From contig NZ_FCOP01000011.1 in the NCBI RefSeq assembly GCF_900021175.1, positions 620,001 through 684,000 on the forward strand: 64,000 nucleotides of DNA, written 5' to 3'. Both the position numbers and the translations under genes were made by a program. This stretch comes from Pseudenterobacter timonensis (lineage in GTDB: Bacteria; Pseudomonadota; Gammaproteobacteria; Enterobacterales; Enterobacteriaceae). The notes beneath the pieces are model-generated. The model made no database searches. It worked only from the letters and a program-made list of their open reading frames with translations, and was not told the origin of the DNA. Positions 54,775 through 64,000 of the stretch are shown here, in pieces. How positions within the stretch are numbered: the first letter of the stretch is position 1; every line of letters starts with the position of its first letter.

Positions 54775-57219
54775 TCAGGCCGCTTCAGGCTTTCGCATCG
54801 TCTCCGGCAGCTTTACCGGCTGCGTACCCAGCGCGTCGGGTTCGAAGTCGTCAACGTTAATACTGCGCAGACGGCTCGCTTCCGCTTTCACCAGCAGGTC
54901 CGCCTCGTCGTTAGTGATGATACCGCCCGCCAGCGCCTGGCTTGCCAGCTCATCCAGACGGGTAAACGGCAGGTTTTTGCCCAGCTGTTTGCAGATCTTC
55001 TGATGAATCGGATCGGCGGCCATCACGTCACGCAGCGCCTCTTCCAGCAGGCCGACCGGGTTATGCTCGCTCGGCTCCAGATACTGGCCGCGACCAATGC
55101 GGGAGCGCGTAGCGCACGGCACCTGCAGGATCTTCGCCACCTTGTGGTCCAGCTTGTCGGACGGCGCAAGATAGTGGCGACCGGTAGGGAAGATGGTCGC
55201 TCGCAGGAGGCCTGCCACGGCGCGGTTCGGGAAGTTCGCCAGCAGATCGTCAATCGCCTGCTCCGCCTGCCAGAGCGCATCCTGCACGCCCCAGTGAACC
55301 AGCGGCAGATCCGCCTCATGACGGCCCTCATCGTCGTAGCGCTTCAGGGTCGCGGAGGCGAGGAAGAGCTGGCTTAACACATCCCCCAGACGGGCGGAGA
55401 TACGCTCGCGACGCTTCAGGCTGCCGCCCAGTACCGCCATCGAGACGTCTGACAGCATCGCCAGGTTCGCGCTCAGGCGGTTCAGGTGCTGGTAGTAACG
55501 TTTGGTGGCATCGCCGGTCGGCGTGGCGCTGGTGAGGCCGCGCGTCAGGCCGAGCCAGAAGCTGCGTACCGCGTTGCTACCCACATGGCCGATATGTTTG
55601 AACAGCAGTTTATCGAAGGCGTTAGCGTCGTTATTTTGCGCGGCGGCCATCTCTTCCAGTACATAAGGATGGCAGCGAATCGCCCCCTGACCGAAGATCA
55701 TCATGCTGCGGGTGAGGATGTTCGCCCCTTCCACGGTGATGGCAATCGGTGCGCCCTGGTAGCTGCGCGCCAGGAAGTTGCCTTCGCCAAGCATGATCCC
55801 TTTACCGCCTGCGATATCCATCGCGTCAATAATGGAGCGCTGGGCGCGGTGGGTACAGTGATACTTCACAATCGCGGAGAGGACGGCCGGCTTCTCGCCC
55901 AGCATAATGCCGTAGGTGATAAGCGATGCGGCGGCGTCCATCACGTAGGCGTTGCCCCCGATACGCGCCAGCGGCTCCTCGATACCCTCCATCTTGCCGA
56001 TGGAGATTTTGAACTGACGGCGGATATGGGCGTAAGCGCCAATGCCCAGCGCCACCGACTTCAGGCCGCCGGTAGAGTTTGATGGCAGGGTAATACCGCG
56101 ACCGACGGAGAGGCACTCCACCAGCATACGCCAGCCCTGACCGGCCATTTTCGGCCCGCCGATGATGTAGTCGATCGGCACAAAAATATCCTGGCCACGG
56201 GTCGGTCCGTTCTGGAACGGAACGTTCAGCGGGAAGTGGCGACGGCCAATCTCAACGCCCGGTGTGGAAGTAGGGATCAGCGCACAGGTGATACCCAGAT
56301 TCTCCTCGCCGCCCAGCAGTCTGTCGGGATCGGAGAGCTTAAACGCCAGCCCCAGCACGGTGGCGACAGGCGCCAGGGTAATGTAACGCTTGTTCCAGGT
56401 CAGGCGCATGCCCAGTACCTGCTGGCCCTGCCAGTCGCCCATGCAGACCACGCCGGTATCCGGAATAGCGCCCGCATCGGAACCCGCTTCCGGGCTGGTC
56501 AGCGCAAAGCAGGGGATCTCCTGCCCACGCGCCAGGCGCGGCAGGTAGTGATTTTTCTGTTCGTCAGTACCGTAGTGTTGCAGCAGTTCGCCCGGCCCTA
56601 AGGAGTTCGGTACACCCACGGTGATCGCCAGGATGCCGGAGACGCCCGCCAGTTTTTGCAGGACGCGCGCCTGGGCATACGCGGAAAACTCCAGCCCGCC
56701 ATACTCTTTCTTGATGATCATCGCAAAGAAGCGATGCTCTTTTAAGAATGCCCACAGCTCCGGCGGCAGATCGGCCATCTCGTGGGTGATCTGGTAATCG
56801 TTCGCCATGCGGCAGGCTTCTTCTACCGGGCCGTCAATGAACGCCTGTTCTTCAGCGGTCAGGCGCGGCTGCGGGTAGTTATGCAGCTTTTTCCAGTCCG
56901 GGTTGCCCTGGAACAGATCGCCTTCCCACCAGGTGGTGCCCGCATCAATCGCCTCTTTTTCGGTGCGCGACATGGGCGGCATCACCTTACGGAAGCTGCG
57001 AAACACCGGCACGGAAATCATCGATTTACGCATCGGCGTGAGGTTAAACGGCAGCAGGATAATCGCCAGCGGCAGCAGTACCCAGATATTCCAGATGCCT
57101 GCAAAACCGAGCGCGGCGGTCCACGCCAGTAAAATCAGGCTGCTCAATGGCAAACTGACGCGATGATAAAACAGCGCGCCGAGCAGAATGACGGTTGCGA
57201 CAATACTCAAAATCATCAT
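54775..57219 (-). CDS. fadE: Acyl-CoA dehydrogenase FadE
   Basis: FadE catalyses the first, FAD-dependent step of fatty acid beta-oxidation, acyl-CoA to trans-2-enoyl-CoA. The 814-residue product has the two N-terminal membrane segments (about residues 1-60). The acyl-CoA dehydrogenase core has [20 protein letters not shown] (about 238-257) and [13 protein letters not shown], and a long C-terminal extension characteristic of FadE follows. ATG 57219 and 57216 are adjacent. A FadR-type operator lies 23 bases upstream and a strong terminator lies downstream. Confidence 0.97.
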   Translation of the reverse strand: MMILSIVATVILLGALFYHRVSLPLSSLILLAWTAALGFAGIWNIWVLLPLAIILLPFNLTPMRKSMISVPVFRSFRKVMPPMSRTEKEAIDAGTTWWEGDLFQGNPDWKKLHNYPQPRLTAEEQAFIDGPVEEACRMANDYQITHEMADLPPELWAFLKEHRFFAMIIKKEYGGLEFSAYAQARVLQKLAGVSGILAITVGVPNSLGPGELLQHYGTDEQKNHYLPRLARGQEIPCFALTSPEAGSDAGAIPDTGVVCMGDWQGQQVLGMRLTWNKRYITLAPVATVLGLAFKLSDPDRLLGGEENLGITCALIPTSTPGVEIGRRHFPLNVPFQNGPTRGQDIFVPIDYIIGGPKMAGQGWRMLVECLSVGRGITLPSNSTGGLKSVALGIGAYAHIRRQFKISIGKMEGIEEPLARIGGNAYVMDAAASLITYGIMLGEKPAVLSAIVKYHCTHRAQRSIIDAMDIAGGKGIMLGEGNFLARSYQGAPIAITVEGANILTRSMMIFGQGAIRCHPYVLEEMAAAQNNDANAFDKLLFKHIGHVGSNAVRSFWLGLTRGLTSATPTGDATKRYYQHLNRLSANLAMLSDVSMAVLGGSLKRRERISARLGDVLSQLFLASATLKRYDDEGRHEADLPLVHWGVQDALWQAEQAIDDLLANFPNRAVAGLLRATIFPTGRHYLAPSDKLDHKVAKILQVPCATRSRIGRGQYLEPSEHNPVGLLEEALRDVMAADPIHQKICKQLGKNLPFTRLDELASQALAGGIITNDEADLLVKAEASRLRSINVDDFEPDALGTQPVKLPETMRKPEAA

Positions 57220-57241
57220 AAAGAAAAGCTCCCTTGCTTGT

Positions 57242-57258
57242 AGGAGGTCTGACCACTT
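57242..57258 (-). promoter_or_regulatory. Predicted FadR operator upstream of fadE
   Basis: The minus strand reads AAGTGGTCAGACCTCCT, which contains the FadR core TGGTCnGACC. It is 23 bases from the fadE start, where repressor would block initiation until long-chain acyl-CoA releases it. The match is visible; binding is inferred from the known FadR regulon. Confidence 0.75.
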
Positions 57259-57363
57259 GTGATGATATGGTTGTAGTGGATGTTATTTCCTTTAGCAATG
57301 TGTTTACAAAATAATTACAACACGGTTCACATTGTTTAAATTTAAAGCGGCACGAAAAAACAA

Positions 57364-57429
57364 AACCCCGGGGGATTTGCATGGCTTTAGCTTCTCGCTT
57401 TTACCGCTATCCGGTAAACTGCCGGGGTT
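57364..57429 (+). promoter_or_regulatory. Nested hairpins in the gmhA leader
   Basis: AACCCCGG (57364-57371) is complementary to CCGGGGTT (57422-57429). Inside it, TTTACCG (57400-57406) pairs with CGGTAAA (57412-57418). The structure ends 28 bases before the gmhA start and would be in its 5' untranslated region if transcription starts further upstream. The role is unknown. Confidence 0.45.
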
Positions 57430-57457
57430 ATCTCATCAATACTGAAGGATTATCCTC

Positions 57458-58036
57458 ATGTACCAGGATCTTATTCGTAACGAACTGAACGAAGCGGCAG
57501 AAACACTGGCAAACTTTCTGAAAGATGATGCCAATATTCACGCCATTCAGCGCGCGGCGGTCCTGCTGGCGGACAGTTTCAAAGCCGGCGGAAAAGTGCT
57601 CTCCTGCGGCAACGGCGGTTCCCACTGCGACGCGATGCATTTTGCCGAGGAGCTGACGGGGCGCTATCGCGAAAACCGTCCGGGCTATCCGGCGATTGCG
57701 ATTTCCGACGTGAGCCACATCTCCTGCGTGAGTAATGACTTCGGGTACGATTATGTCTTTTCCCGCTACGTGGAAGCGGTAGGCCGTGAAGGGGACGTGC
57801 TGCTCGGTATCTCCACCTCCGGCAACTCCGGCAACGTGATCAAAGCGATTGAAGCGGCGCGCGAGAAAGGCATGAAGGTCATCACCCTGACCGGGAAAGA
57901 TGGCGGCAAAATGGCGGGTACCGCCGATGTGGAAATTCGCGTTCCACACTTTGGCTACGCCGACCGTATTCAGGAGATCCATATCAAGGTGATCCATATC
58001 CTGATCCAGCTCATCGAAAAAGAGATGGTTAAGTAA
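57458..58036 (+). CDS. gmhA: Phosphoheptose isomerase (sedoheptulose-7-phosphate isomerase)
   Basis: GmhA (LpcA) converts sedoheptulose 7-phosphate to D-glycero-D-manno-heptose 7-phosphate, the first step to ADP-heptose for the LPS inner core. GmhB at 31.1 kb acts later in the same pathway. The 192-residue SIS-domain protein has [20 protein letters not shown] (about residues 49-68), [19 protein letters not shown] (about 111-129) and the C-terminal [20 protein letters not shown] precedes the ATG. It is divergent from fadE. Confidence 0.97.
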   Translation: MYQDLIRNELNEAAETLANFLKDDANIHAIQRAAVLLADSFKAGGKVLSCGNGGSHCDAMHFAEELTGRYRENRPGYPAIAISDVSHISCVSNDFGYDYVFSRYVEAVGREGDVLLGISTSGNSGNVIKAIEAAREKGMKVITLTGKDGGKMAGTADVEIRVPHFGYADRIQEIHIKVIHILIQLIEKEMVK

Positions 58037-58044
58037 GATTTCGT

Positions 58045-58062
58045 CGGGGGCGTAAGCCCCCG
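58045..58062 (+). other. Hairpin between gmhA and yafJ
   Basis: CGGGGGC (58045-58051) pairs perfectly with GCCCCCG (58056-58062) around GTAA. No T-run follows, so it is more likely an RNA-stability or pausing element than a full terminator. yafJ starts 19 bases later. Confidence 0.5.
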
Positions 58063-58080
58063 CTGTTGTGGAGGTGAACG

Positions 58081-58848
58081 ATGTGCGAACTGCTCGGGAT
58101 GAGCGCCAATGTACCTACCGATATCTGCTTTAGCTTTACCGGGCTGGTACAGCGCGGCGGGGGAACCGGGCCGCATAAAGATGGCTGGGGCATCACCTTC
58201 TACGAAGGCAAAGGTTGCCGCACGTTTAAAGATCCGCAACCCAGCTTTAACTCTCCCATCGCCAGGCTCGTGCAGGATTATCCCATCAAATCCTGCTCGG
58301 TAATCGCCCATATCCGCCAGGCGAATCGCGGCGAAGTGGCGCTGGAAAACACCCATCCTTTTACCCGCGAGCTGTGGGGGCGCAACTGGACCTACGCGCA
58401 CAACGGGCAGCTGACGGGCTATAAATCGCTCGAGACCGGCAACTTCCGCCCGGTGGGCGAAACTGACAGTGAAAAGGCGTTTTGCTGGCTGCTGCACAAG
58501 CTGACCGAGCGTTACCCGCGCACCCCGGGCAACATGACGGCGGTGTTTCGGTATATCGGCTCGTTAGCCTGCGAACTGCGGGAGAAAGGGGTCTTTAATA
58601 TGCTGCTGTCGGACGGGCGTTACGTGATGGCGTTTTGCTCCACCAACCTCTTCTGGATCACCCGTCGCGCGCCGTTTGGGGTTGCCAAGCTGCTGGATCA
58701 GGATGTGGAGATCGACTTTCAGACCGAAACCACACCCAACGATGTGGTCACGGTCATTGCCACCCAGCCGCTGACGGGCAATGAAACCTGGCAAAAGATT
58801 ATGCCAGGCGAGTGGGCCTTATTTTGTCTCGGGGAGCGTATAGTTTGA
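58081..58848 (+). CDS. yafJ: Class II glutamine amidotransferase-like protein YafJ
   Basis: The 255-residue product starts [10 protein letters not shown], so Cys2 becomes the N-terminal nucleophile of the Ntn glutaminase fold after Met removal. Further conserved segments are [13 protein letters not shown] (about residues 24-36), [10 protein letters not shown] (about 74-83) and TYAHNGQL (about 104-111). It has no attached synthase domain, so the acceptor and product are unknown to me. GGAGG precedes the ATG. Its last 30 bases overlap the convergent yafK. Confidence 0.92.
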   Translation: MCELLGMSANVPTDICFSFTGLVQRGGGTGPHKDGWGITFYEGKGCRTFKDPQPSFNSPIARLVQDYPIKSCSVIAHIRQANRGEVALENTHPFTRELWGRNWTYAHNGQLTGYKSLETGNFRPVGETDSEKAFCWLLHKLTERYPRTPGNMTAVFRYIGSLACELREKGVFNMLLSDGRYVMAFCSTNLFWITRRAPFGVAKLLDQDVEIDFQTETTPNDVVTVIATQPLTGNETWQKIMPGEWALFCLGERIV

Positions 58849-59559
58849 CGCCAGCTGTGGATGGACCACCTCGTGGCTCAGCGGCTTGCTGACGACGTAG
58901 CGACCATCCACCACCGAAACGACTGGCGGCTTATGGGTCTGCTCAAAGTAGTCATAACCCGGCTTTAACTGCTTCCAGAAATCGGCGTAGTACGAGAACT
59001 TGTGGCGCTGCATATTGGCGTCGGTCATGCGGAACGGATAGATGCTCACCTGCACGTAAGGCTGGCCGAACACCAGCGCGCCGGTGACAAACTGGAAAAT
59101 CTCATCAATGCCGCTGTCGGTCATGGCGTAACAGCCCACCGAGACGCAGGCGCCGTGGATCATCAGGTACTTGCCGTCATAGCCGTGCGCGCGATCGTAC
59201 GCGTTGGGAAAACCAATATTAATGGCTTTATAAAAGCGGCTGTCGGGCTTGAGCTGGCTGCGCTGGACGGTATAAAACCCTTCCGGGCTTTTGAAGTCCC
59301 CCTGGCGCTGTTTCGGGCCGAGACCGCCGGAGTAATTACAGATTTTATAGCTGTCGAGCAGCTGATAGTTTTCGCCCATCTTCACATAGAGATCGAGCGT
59401 GCGTTCTTCTTTAAAGATCTGGATGTAGACCTGAGAGCCCATCAACTGCTGCTTATATTCTTTGCTGACCGGCGTGGTAGGGCTGTTACTGCTGAGCAGC
59501 CCGGCAAATGAAACGCACGGAATCAGAAGCATCGCAATGAACAATGCGATTTTGCGCAT
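58819..59559 (-). CDS. yafK: L,D-transpeptidase-fold murein amidase/peptidase YafK (LdtF/DpaA type)
   Basis: YafK (also LdtF or DpaA) has a YkuD-type catalytic domain; the E. coli protein is reported to release Braun lipoprotein from peptidoglycan. The 246-residue precursor has a signal peptide (ends about residue 19, SFA). The catalytic motif is [14 protein letters not shown], with His135 and Cys143, and SPEGFYTV (about 91-98) lies upstream. The 3' end overlaps yafJ by 30 bases, so the two cannot be separated by a terminator. Its upstream gap to nqrA is 300 bases. Confidence 0.92.
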   Translation of the reverse strand: MRKIALFIAMLLIPCVSFAGLLSSNSPTTPVSKEYKQQLMGSQVYIQIFKEERTLDLYVKMGENYQLLDSYKICNYSGGLGPKQRQGDFKSPEGFYTVQRSQLKPDSRFYKAINIGFPNAYDRAHGYDGKYLMIHGACVSVGCYAMTDSGIDEIFQFVTGALVFGQPYVQVSIYPFRMTDANMQRHKFSYYADFWKQLKPGYDYFEQTHKPPVVSVVDGRYVVSKPLSHEVVHPQLASNYTLPETK

Positions 59560-59808
59560 ACAACGTGTTCCTTGATAAAACGTTACTAACTTGCCAGGAC
59601 GGCAAAAGAGACCCGAAATCAGACTAATCTGGATTAGGAGCGCTCACATTAGCATCAATAAAGTTTTTCGCAAGTTCCAGCGACAGAGTTTACAAAATAG
59701 TTTTCTCTGTATACCCCATTTCGCGTCCGCTGACTGTAAGAACTTTGCGTAATAGCTCGCATTTTGGCGCCAGCCGCGGCGGTTTACATGCCGTCTGGCT
59801 GGCAAAAA

Positions 59809-59817
59809 TGGTACACT
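59809..59817 (+). promoter_or_regulatory. Predicted extended -10 promoter of the nqr operon
   Basis: TGGTACACT contains an extended -10 (TGn plus TACACT) with no good -35 at the right distance (TGCCGT at most). Transcription would start near 59824, giving a leader of about 36 bases before nqrA. The rest of the 59560-59859 gap holds a small palindrome (CTAATC/GATTAG at 59624-59637) and no gene. Confidence 0.45.
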
Positions 59818-59859
59818 GTGCGCCTTCTGTTTTGTCGTTTATGGATGCTTGCTAACCAC

Positions 59860-61203
59860 ATGTTTAGAATCAAAAAAGGACTTGATCTACCGATCGCGGG
59901 CCAGCCTGAACAGCTTCTCTCCCCGGGCGCCAGCATTCGCCATGTCGCCATCCTCGGCGACGATTACGTCGGTATGCGTCCTTCCATGCTGGTGCAGGAA
60001 GGAGAGCGCGTTGTACGCGGTCAGCCGCTTTTTGAGGATAAAAAAAATCCCGGCGTCCTCTTTACCGCGCCCGCCAGCGGAATGGTAACGGCGATTCATC
60101 GCGGCGAGCGCCGGGTGCTACAGTCGGTAGTGATCCGCATCGAAGGGGATGAGCAGCGTGAGTTTACCCGCTACGCGCCCGAAGAGCTGATCTCCCTCAG
60201 CCGGGAGACGGTGCAGGCCCAGCTGCTGGCCTCCGGCCTCTGGACGGCGCTGCGCACAAGGCCTTTCAGCAAAACGCCGGTACCCGGAACGACGCCTGCC
60301 GCGATCTTTGTAACCGCCATGGACACCCATCCGCTGAGCGCCGATCCGCAGCCCATTATTCATGCGCAGCGCCCGGCGTTTGACGCGGGGCTGAGCGTGC
60401 TGACGCGCCTCACCGAGGGTAAAGTGCACGTCTGCCAGGCGAGCGGCGGCAGGCTCGGCGGCCATCCGCTGGGGCAGGTGGCTTACAATGAGTTCTCAGG
60501 CCCGCATCCGGCGGGGCTGGTGGGCACACATATCCATTTTCTTGAGCCGGTGAGCCTCGCAAAGCAGGTCTGGCATCTCAACTATCAGGATGTGATTGCC
60601 ATCGGCAAGCTCTTTACGACCGGGGTGCTCTGTACTGAAAGGGTGGTGGCCCTCGGCGGCCCGCAGGCCGCGCATCCGCGCCTGGTTCGTACGCTTGTCG
60701 GCGCGGATATTAATGAACTGCTCGCTGGCGAAACGCTGGCCGGTGAAAACCGCCTGATTTCCGGCTCGGTACTTAGCGGCAGACAGGCGACCGGCGCGCT
60801 GGCCTACCTGGGGCGCTTCCATCTGCAGGTGAGCGTCCTGCGCGAAGGGCGTGAAAAAGAGCTGTTCGGCTGGGTAACGCCGGGCAAAGAGAAGTTCTCC
60901 GTGACGCGCACCACGCTTGGCCATTTCCTGCGCCATAAGCTCTTTAACTTTTCGACCAGCACCCACGGCGGCGCGCGGTCGATGGTGCCTATCGGCAGCT
61001 ATGAGCGCGTGATGCCGCTCGACATCCTGCCGACCATGCTGCTGCGCGACCTGCTGGCTGGCGATACCGACGGCGCGCAGGCGCTCGGTTGCCTTGAGCT
61101 GGATGAAGAGGATCTGGCGCTCTGTACCTACGTCTGCCCGGGCAAATATGAATATGGTCCCGTGCTACGCGACATCTTAACCCGCATTGAGCAGGAAGGA
61201 TAA
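59860..61203 (+). CDS. nqrA: Na+-translocating NADH:quinone reductase subunit A
   Basis: NqrA is the cytoplasmic quinone-site subunit of the six-subunit Na+-pumping NADH dehydrogenase. The 447-residue product starts [20 protein letters not shown], the family N-terminus, and has [20 protein letters not shown] (about residues 41-60) and a late [12 protein letters not shown] segment. I chose ATG 59860, which matches the family; upstream in-frame ATGs would include the likely promoter. No ribosome binding site is apparent. A four-codon reading frame (ATG 59841 to TAA 59855) ends just before it. nqrB starts right after its stop codon. Confidence 0.94.
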   Translation: MFRIKKGLDLPIAGQPEQLLSPGASIRHVAILGDDYVGMRPSMLVQEGERVVRGQPLFEDKKNPGVLFTAPASGMVTAIHRGERRVLQSVVIRIEGDEQREFTRYAPEELISLSRETVQAQLLASGLWTALRTRPFSKTPVPGTTPAAIFVTAMDTHPLSADPQPIIHAQRPAFDAGLSVLTRLTEGKVHVCQASGGRLGGHPLGQVAYNEFSGPHPAGLVGTHIHFLEPVSLAKQVWHLNYQDVIAIGKLFTTGVLCTERVVALGGPQAAHPRLVRTLVGADINELLAGETLAGENRLISGSVLSGRQATGALAYLGRFHLQVSVLREGREKELFGWVTPGKEKFSVTRTTLGHFLRHKLFNFSTSTHGGARSMVPIGSYERVMPLDILPTMLLRDLLAGDTDGAQALGCLELDEEDLALCTYVCPGKYEYGPVLRDILTRIEQEG

Positions 61204-62442
61204 ATGATGGGTTTGAAACATCTCTTTGAAAAAATGGAGCCGCATTTTACCGAGGGTAAGCTGAAAAAGTACCACCCCCTGTATGAAGCGGCGGTAACCA
61301 TCTTTTATACGCCAGGGCAGGTCACCACCGGCGCGGCGCACGTGCGTGACGCCATCGATCTGAAGCGCATGATGATCCTCGTCTGGTTTGCGGTATTCCC
61401 CGCCATGTTCTGGGGAATGTACAACGTGGGGCAGCAAACCCTCCCGGCGCTGCATCACCTTTATCAGGGCGAGCAGCTTGCGCAGGTGATTGACGCTAAC
61501 TGGCACTACCGTCTGGCGCAGATGCTGGGGGTCAGCTTCGCGCCGGACGCGGGCTGGCTCAGTATGATGACGCTGGGCGCGGTCTGGTTCGTGCCGATCT
61601 ACCTGACGGTCTTTATCGTGGGCGGCTTCTGGGAAGTACTCTTCGCCATTATCCGCAAGCATGAAATCAACGAAGGGTTCTTTGTCACCTCTATCCTCTT
61701 TGCCCTGATTGTGCCGCCGACGCTGCCGCTGTGGCAGGCGGCGCTGGGCATCAGTTTCGGCGTGGTGATGGCGAAAGAGATCTTCGGCGGGACGGGGCGC
61801 AACTTCCTTAACCCGGCGCTGGCCGGACGCGCGTTCCTGTTCTTTGCCTATCCGGCGCAAATCTCAGGCGACCTTGTCTGGACCGCCGCCGACGGCTTTT
61901 CCGGCGCCACTCCGCTCTCTCAGTGGGCGGCGCACGGCGGCGAAACGCTGGTCAATAACGCCACCGGGCAGCCGGTCACCTGGCTCGATGCCTTTATCGG
62001 CAACGTGCCCGGCTCCATCGGCGAGGTGTCGACGCTAATGATCCTGATTGGCGGCGCCATCATTCTGTTTGGGCGCGTGGCGTCATGGCGGATCGTGGCG
62101 GGAGTGATGCTGGGCATGGTGCTGACCGCCACGCTCTTTAACCTCATTGGCTCCGCCACTAACCCGATGTTCTCCATGCCCTGGTACTGGCATCTGGTGC
62201 TGGGCGGCTTTGCCTTCGGCATGATGTTCATGGCCACCGACCCGGTTTCCGCCTCCTTTACCGACAAAGGCAAATGGTGCTACGGCGCGCTGATAGGGGT
62301 GATGTGCGTGCTGATCCGCGTGGTCAACCCGGCGTACCCGGAAGGGATGATGCTGGCCATTCTGTTTGCCAATCTCTTTGCACCACTGTTCGACTATCTG
62401 GTGGTGCGTGCCAACGTGAAACGGAGGAGAGCGCGTGGCTGA
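61204..62442 (+). CDS. nqrB: Na+-translocating NADH:quinone reductase subunit B
   Basis: NqrB is the main membrane subunit carrying riboflavin and a covalent FMN, and is thought to hold the Na+ path. The 412-residue product has about ten hydrophobic segments. The flavinylation motif SGAT has its FMN-linked Thr236 (in [11 protein letters not shown]), the same number as in Vibrio cholerae as I recall. ATG 61204 and 61207 are both possible; the first gives the Thr236 numbering. It overlaps nqrC by eight bases. The FMN is attached by ApbE, whose gene would be expected just beyond the window. Confidence 0.95.
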   Translation: MMGLKHLFEKMEPHFTEGKLKKYHPLYEAAVTIFYTPGQVTTGAAHVRDAIDLKRMMILVWFAVFPAMFWGMYNVGQQTLPALHHLYQGEQLAQVIDANWHYRLAQMLGVSFAPDAGWLSMMTLGAVWFVPIYLTVFIVGGFWEVLFAIIRKHEINEGFFVTSILFALIVPPTLPLWQAALGISFGVVMAKEIFGGTGRNFLNPALAGRAFLFFAYPAQISGDLVWTAADGFSGATPLSQWAAHGGETLVNNATGQPVTWLDAFIGNVPGSIGEVSTLMILIGGAIILFGRVASWRIVAGVMLGMVLTATLFNLIGSATNPMFSMPWYWHLVLGGFAFGMMFMATDPVSASFTDKGKWCYGALIGVMCVLIRVVNPAYPEGMMLAILFANLFAPLFDYLVVRANVKRRRARG

Positions 62443-63229
62443 CGTAAAAACCAATGACAGCATCGGCAAAACGCTGCTGGTGGTGCTCGTGCTCTGTCTG
62501 GTCTGCTCCGTTATCGTGGCGGGTTCTGCGGTGGGGTTAAAACCGCGCCAGCAGGAGCAGCGGGCGCTGGATAAGCAGCGCAACATCCTGGCGGTTGCAG
62601 GCCTGATGCCGCAGGCGATGAGCGCGGAAGAGGTGGCCAGCACCTTTGCTGAACGTATTACGCCGAAGCTGGTGGATCTGAAAACCGGCAAGCTGCTGGA
62701 TAAAGACCCGGCAAGCTGGAATCAGGCGCTGGCGCTTAAAGATCCGGCGCTGAGCACCGAACTGACCGCCAGTGAAGATCCGGCCGGCATTAAGCGTCGC
62801 AGCAACGTGGCTGAAATCTATCTGGTGCGCGATGCGCAGCAGCGGGTTCAGGAGATGGTCCTGCCCATTTACGGCAACGGCCTGTGGTCGATGATGTACG
62901 CCTTTGTGGCGCTGGATACCGACGGACGCACCATCAAGGGCATCACCTACTATGACCAGGGCGAAACGCCGGGGCTCGGCGGTGAAGTGGAAAACCCGAA
63001 CTGGCGGGCGCAGTTTGTTGGTAAAAAGGTGCTGGATGACCAGGGACAACCGGCGCTGAAGGTGGTGAAAGGCGGGGCGCATCCCGGCGATGAGTACGCC
63101 ATTGACGGGCTGTCCGGCGCCACGCTCACCTCCAACGGGGTACAGCACAGTTTTGATTTCTGGATGGGCAAGCTCGGCTTTGGCCCATTCCTGAAAAAAG
63201 TACGTGAAGGAGAGCTGAACAATGGCTGA
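62435..63229 (+). CDS. nqrC: Na+-translocating NADH:quinone reductase subunit C
   Basis: NqrC carries the second covalently bound FMN on its periplasmic domain. The 264-residue product has one N-terminal membrane helix (about residues 12-33). The FMN-binding domain contains [11 protein letters not shown] and [16 protein letters not shown]. The flavinylation motif SGAT has Thr230 in [10 protein letters not shown]. The start is GTG at 62435 with GGAGGAG upstream, inside the end of nqrB. Its last eight bases overlap nqrD. Confidence 0.95.
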   Translation: MADVKTNDSIGKTLLVVLVLCLVCSVIVAGSAVGLKPRQQEQRALDKQRNILAVAGLMPQAMSAEEVASTFAERITPKLVDLKTGKLLDKDPASWNQALALKDPALSTELTASEDPAGIKRRSNVAEIYLVRDAQQRVQEMVLPIYGNGLWSMMYAFVALDTDGRTIKGITYYDQGETPGLGGEVENPNWRAQFVGKKVLDDQGQPALKVVKGGAHPGDEYAIDGLSGATLTSNGVQHSFDFWMGKLGFGPFLKKVREGELNNG

Positions 63230-63860
63230 CGCAGGCGAACTGAAAGAGGTCAAACGGGTACTGGTGGGGCCGCTGCTTGCCAACAACCCGATTACGCTGC
63301 AGGTACTTGGGGTCTGCTCCGCGCTGGCGGTCACCACCAAGCTGGAAACGGCGCTGGTCATGACCGTGGCGGTGACGCTGGTGACAGCATTTTCCAGCAT
63401 GTTCATCTCCATGATTCGGCACCACATCCCCAACAGCGTGCGCATTATTGTGCAGATGGCGATCATCGCCTCGCTGGTAATTGTGGTCGATCAGCTGCTA
63501 CGCGCCTACGCCTACGAGACCTCGAAACAGCTGTCGGTCTTTGTCGGGCTGATTATCACCAACTGTATCGTGATGGGCCGCGCGGAAGCCTACGCCATGA
63601 AGATGCCGCCCCTGGCGAGCTTTATGGATGGCATCGGCAACGGCCTGGGCTACGGCGTGATCCTGCTGACGGTAGGATTTTTGCGCGAGCTTATCGGCAG
63701 CGGCAAGCTGTTTGGCATCACGGTGCTGGATACCGTGCAGAACGGCGGTTGGTATCTGCCTAACGGCCTGTTCCTGCTGGCTCCCAGCGCCTTTTTCATT
63801 ATCGGTTTGCTGATCTGGGCGATTCGCACCCTCAGGCCCGCACAGCAGGAAAAGGAGTAA
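63222..63860 (+). CDS. nqrD: Na+-translocating NADH:quinone reductase subunit D
   Basis: NqrD is a membrane subunit that pairs with NqrE around an intramembrane iron-sulfur centre. The 212-residue product has about six hydrophobic segments. The two Cys expected as cluster ligands are visible: Cys32 ([15 protein letters not shown]) and Cys115 ([16 protein letters not shown]). AAGGAG precedes the ATG, and the gene overlaps nqrC by eight bases. It is related to RnfE, but the linked nqrA, nqrB and nqrC show this is Nqr. Confidence 0.95.
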   Translation: MADAGELKEVKRVLVGPLLANNPITLQVLGVCSALAVTTKLETALVMTVAVTLVTAFSSMFISMIRHHIPNSVRIIVQMAIIASLVIVVDQLLRAYAYETSKQLSVFVGLIITNCIVMGRAEAYAMKMPPLASFMDGIGNGLGYGVILLTVGFLRELIGSGKLFGITVLDTVQNGGWYLPNGLFLLAPSAFFIIGLLIWAIRTLRPAQQEKE

Positions 63861-63866
63861 CCGATT

Positions 63867-64000
63867 GTGGCTCATTACCTGAGTTTATTTGTCCGCGCGG
63901 TGTTTGTTGAAAACATGGCGCTCGCCTTTTTCCTCGGCATGTGTACCTTTCTTGCCGTCTCGAAAAAGGTCTCGACGGCCTTTGGCCTTGGCGTAGCCGT
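63867..64000 (+). CDS. nqrE: Na+-translocating NADH:quinone reductase subunit E (partial, 5' end)
   Basis: The first 44 codons are in the window, starting with GTG 63867 (AAAGGAG nine bases upstream). The frame reads [20 protein letters not shown] and continues [20 protein letters not shown], the NqrE N-terminus, with the expected cluster ligand at Cys26. It is six bases after nqrD. The gene continues beyond the window, where nqrF and apbE would be expected. Confidence 0.93.
   Translation, partial: MAHYLSLFVRAVFVENMALAFFLGMCTFLAVSKKVSTAFGLGVA

Noticed and set aside
63222..64000. Rnf electron-transport complex instead of Nqr
   Set aside because: NqrD and NqrE resemble RnfE and RnfA, but the linked nqrA is specific to Nqr and the start-codon-to-motif spacing fits Nqr.

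Overview
The window is a stretch of chromosome from an enteric gammaproteobacterium (Enterobacteriaceae, close to the Klebsiella/Kosakonia/Enterobacter group). From position 1 to about 45.6 kb the gene order is that of the Escherichia coli rpsB-to-aspV region, with protein lengths equal or nearly equal to those I remember for E. coli. It is not E. coli or Salmonella, because it carries a Na+-translocating NADH:quinone reductase (nqr) operon after yafK and a regulator/peptide-ABC-transporter/gamma-glutamyltransferase-like operon after the aspV tRNA. The species cannot be fixed from this window. No phage, transposase, integrase or CRISPR array was seen.

Layout. (1) 1-2.7 kb: end of rpsB, then tsf, pyrH and frr (translation and UMP kinase). 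(2) 2.7-18.9 kb: the envelope cluster dxr, uppS, cdsA, rseP, bamA, skp, lpxD, fabZ, lpxA, lpxB, rnhB, dnaE, accA. It joins isoprenoid and undecaprenyl carrier synthesis, CDP-diglyceride, sigma-E signalling, outer-membrane protein assembly, lipid A, fatty acid synthesis and the replicative polymerase. (3) 19-25.3 kb: ldcC, yaeR, tilS, then rof and yaeP (minus), yaeQ, arfB, nlpE. (4) 25.3-30.9 kb, all minus: proS, trmO, rcsF and the methionine importer metNIQ, which has a clear MetJ-type operator. (5) 31.1-37.4 kb: gmhB and a complete rRNA operon, 16S-tRNA-Ile-tRNA-Ala-23S-5S-tRNA-Asp, with P1/P2 promoters and boxA sites. (6) 37.5-45.6 kb: dkgB, yafC, yafD, yafE, mltD, gloB, yafS, rnhA, dnaQ and a second tRNA-Asp (aspV). 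(7) 45.65-53.9 kb: an AT-rich 379-base gap, then a tightly packed operon of a GntR/FadR-type regulator, two peptide-transporter ATPases, a binding protein, two permeases and a leaderless gamma-glutamyltransferase-family enzyme, closed by REP-like repeats. (8) 53.9-59.6 kb: yafV, fadE (with a FadR-type site), gmhA, yafJ, yafK. (9) 59.86 kb to the end: nqrA, nqrB, nqrC, nqrD and the start of nqrE.

Most genes are core housekeeping genes. The most interesting material is regulatory or accessory. The operon leader at 45911-46028 has three mutually complementary segments, one of which covers the start codon. The accessory import-and-hydrolysis operon has an unknown substrate. The lpxD-fabZ gap holds a structured element of about 93 bases. 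A short orphan promoter plus terminator lies between dxr and uppS. A pair of related hairpin repeats lies in opposite orientation in the two spacers of the rRNA operon.
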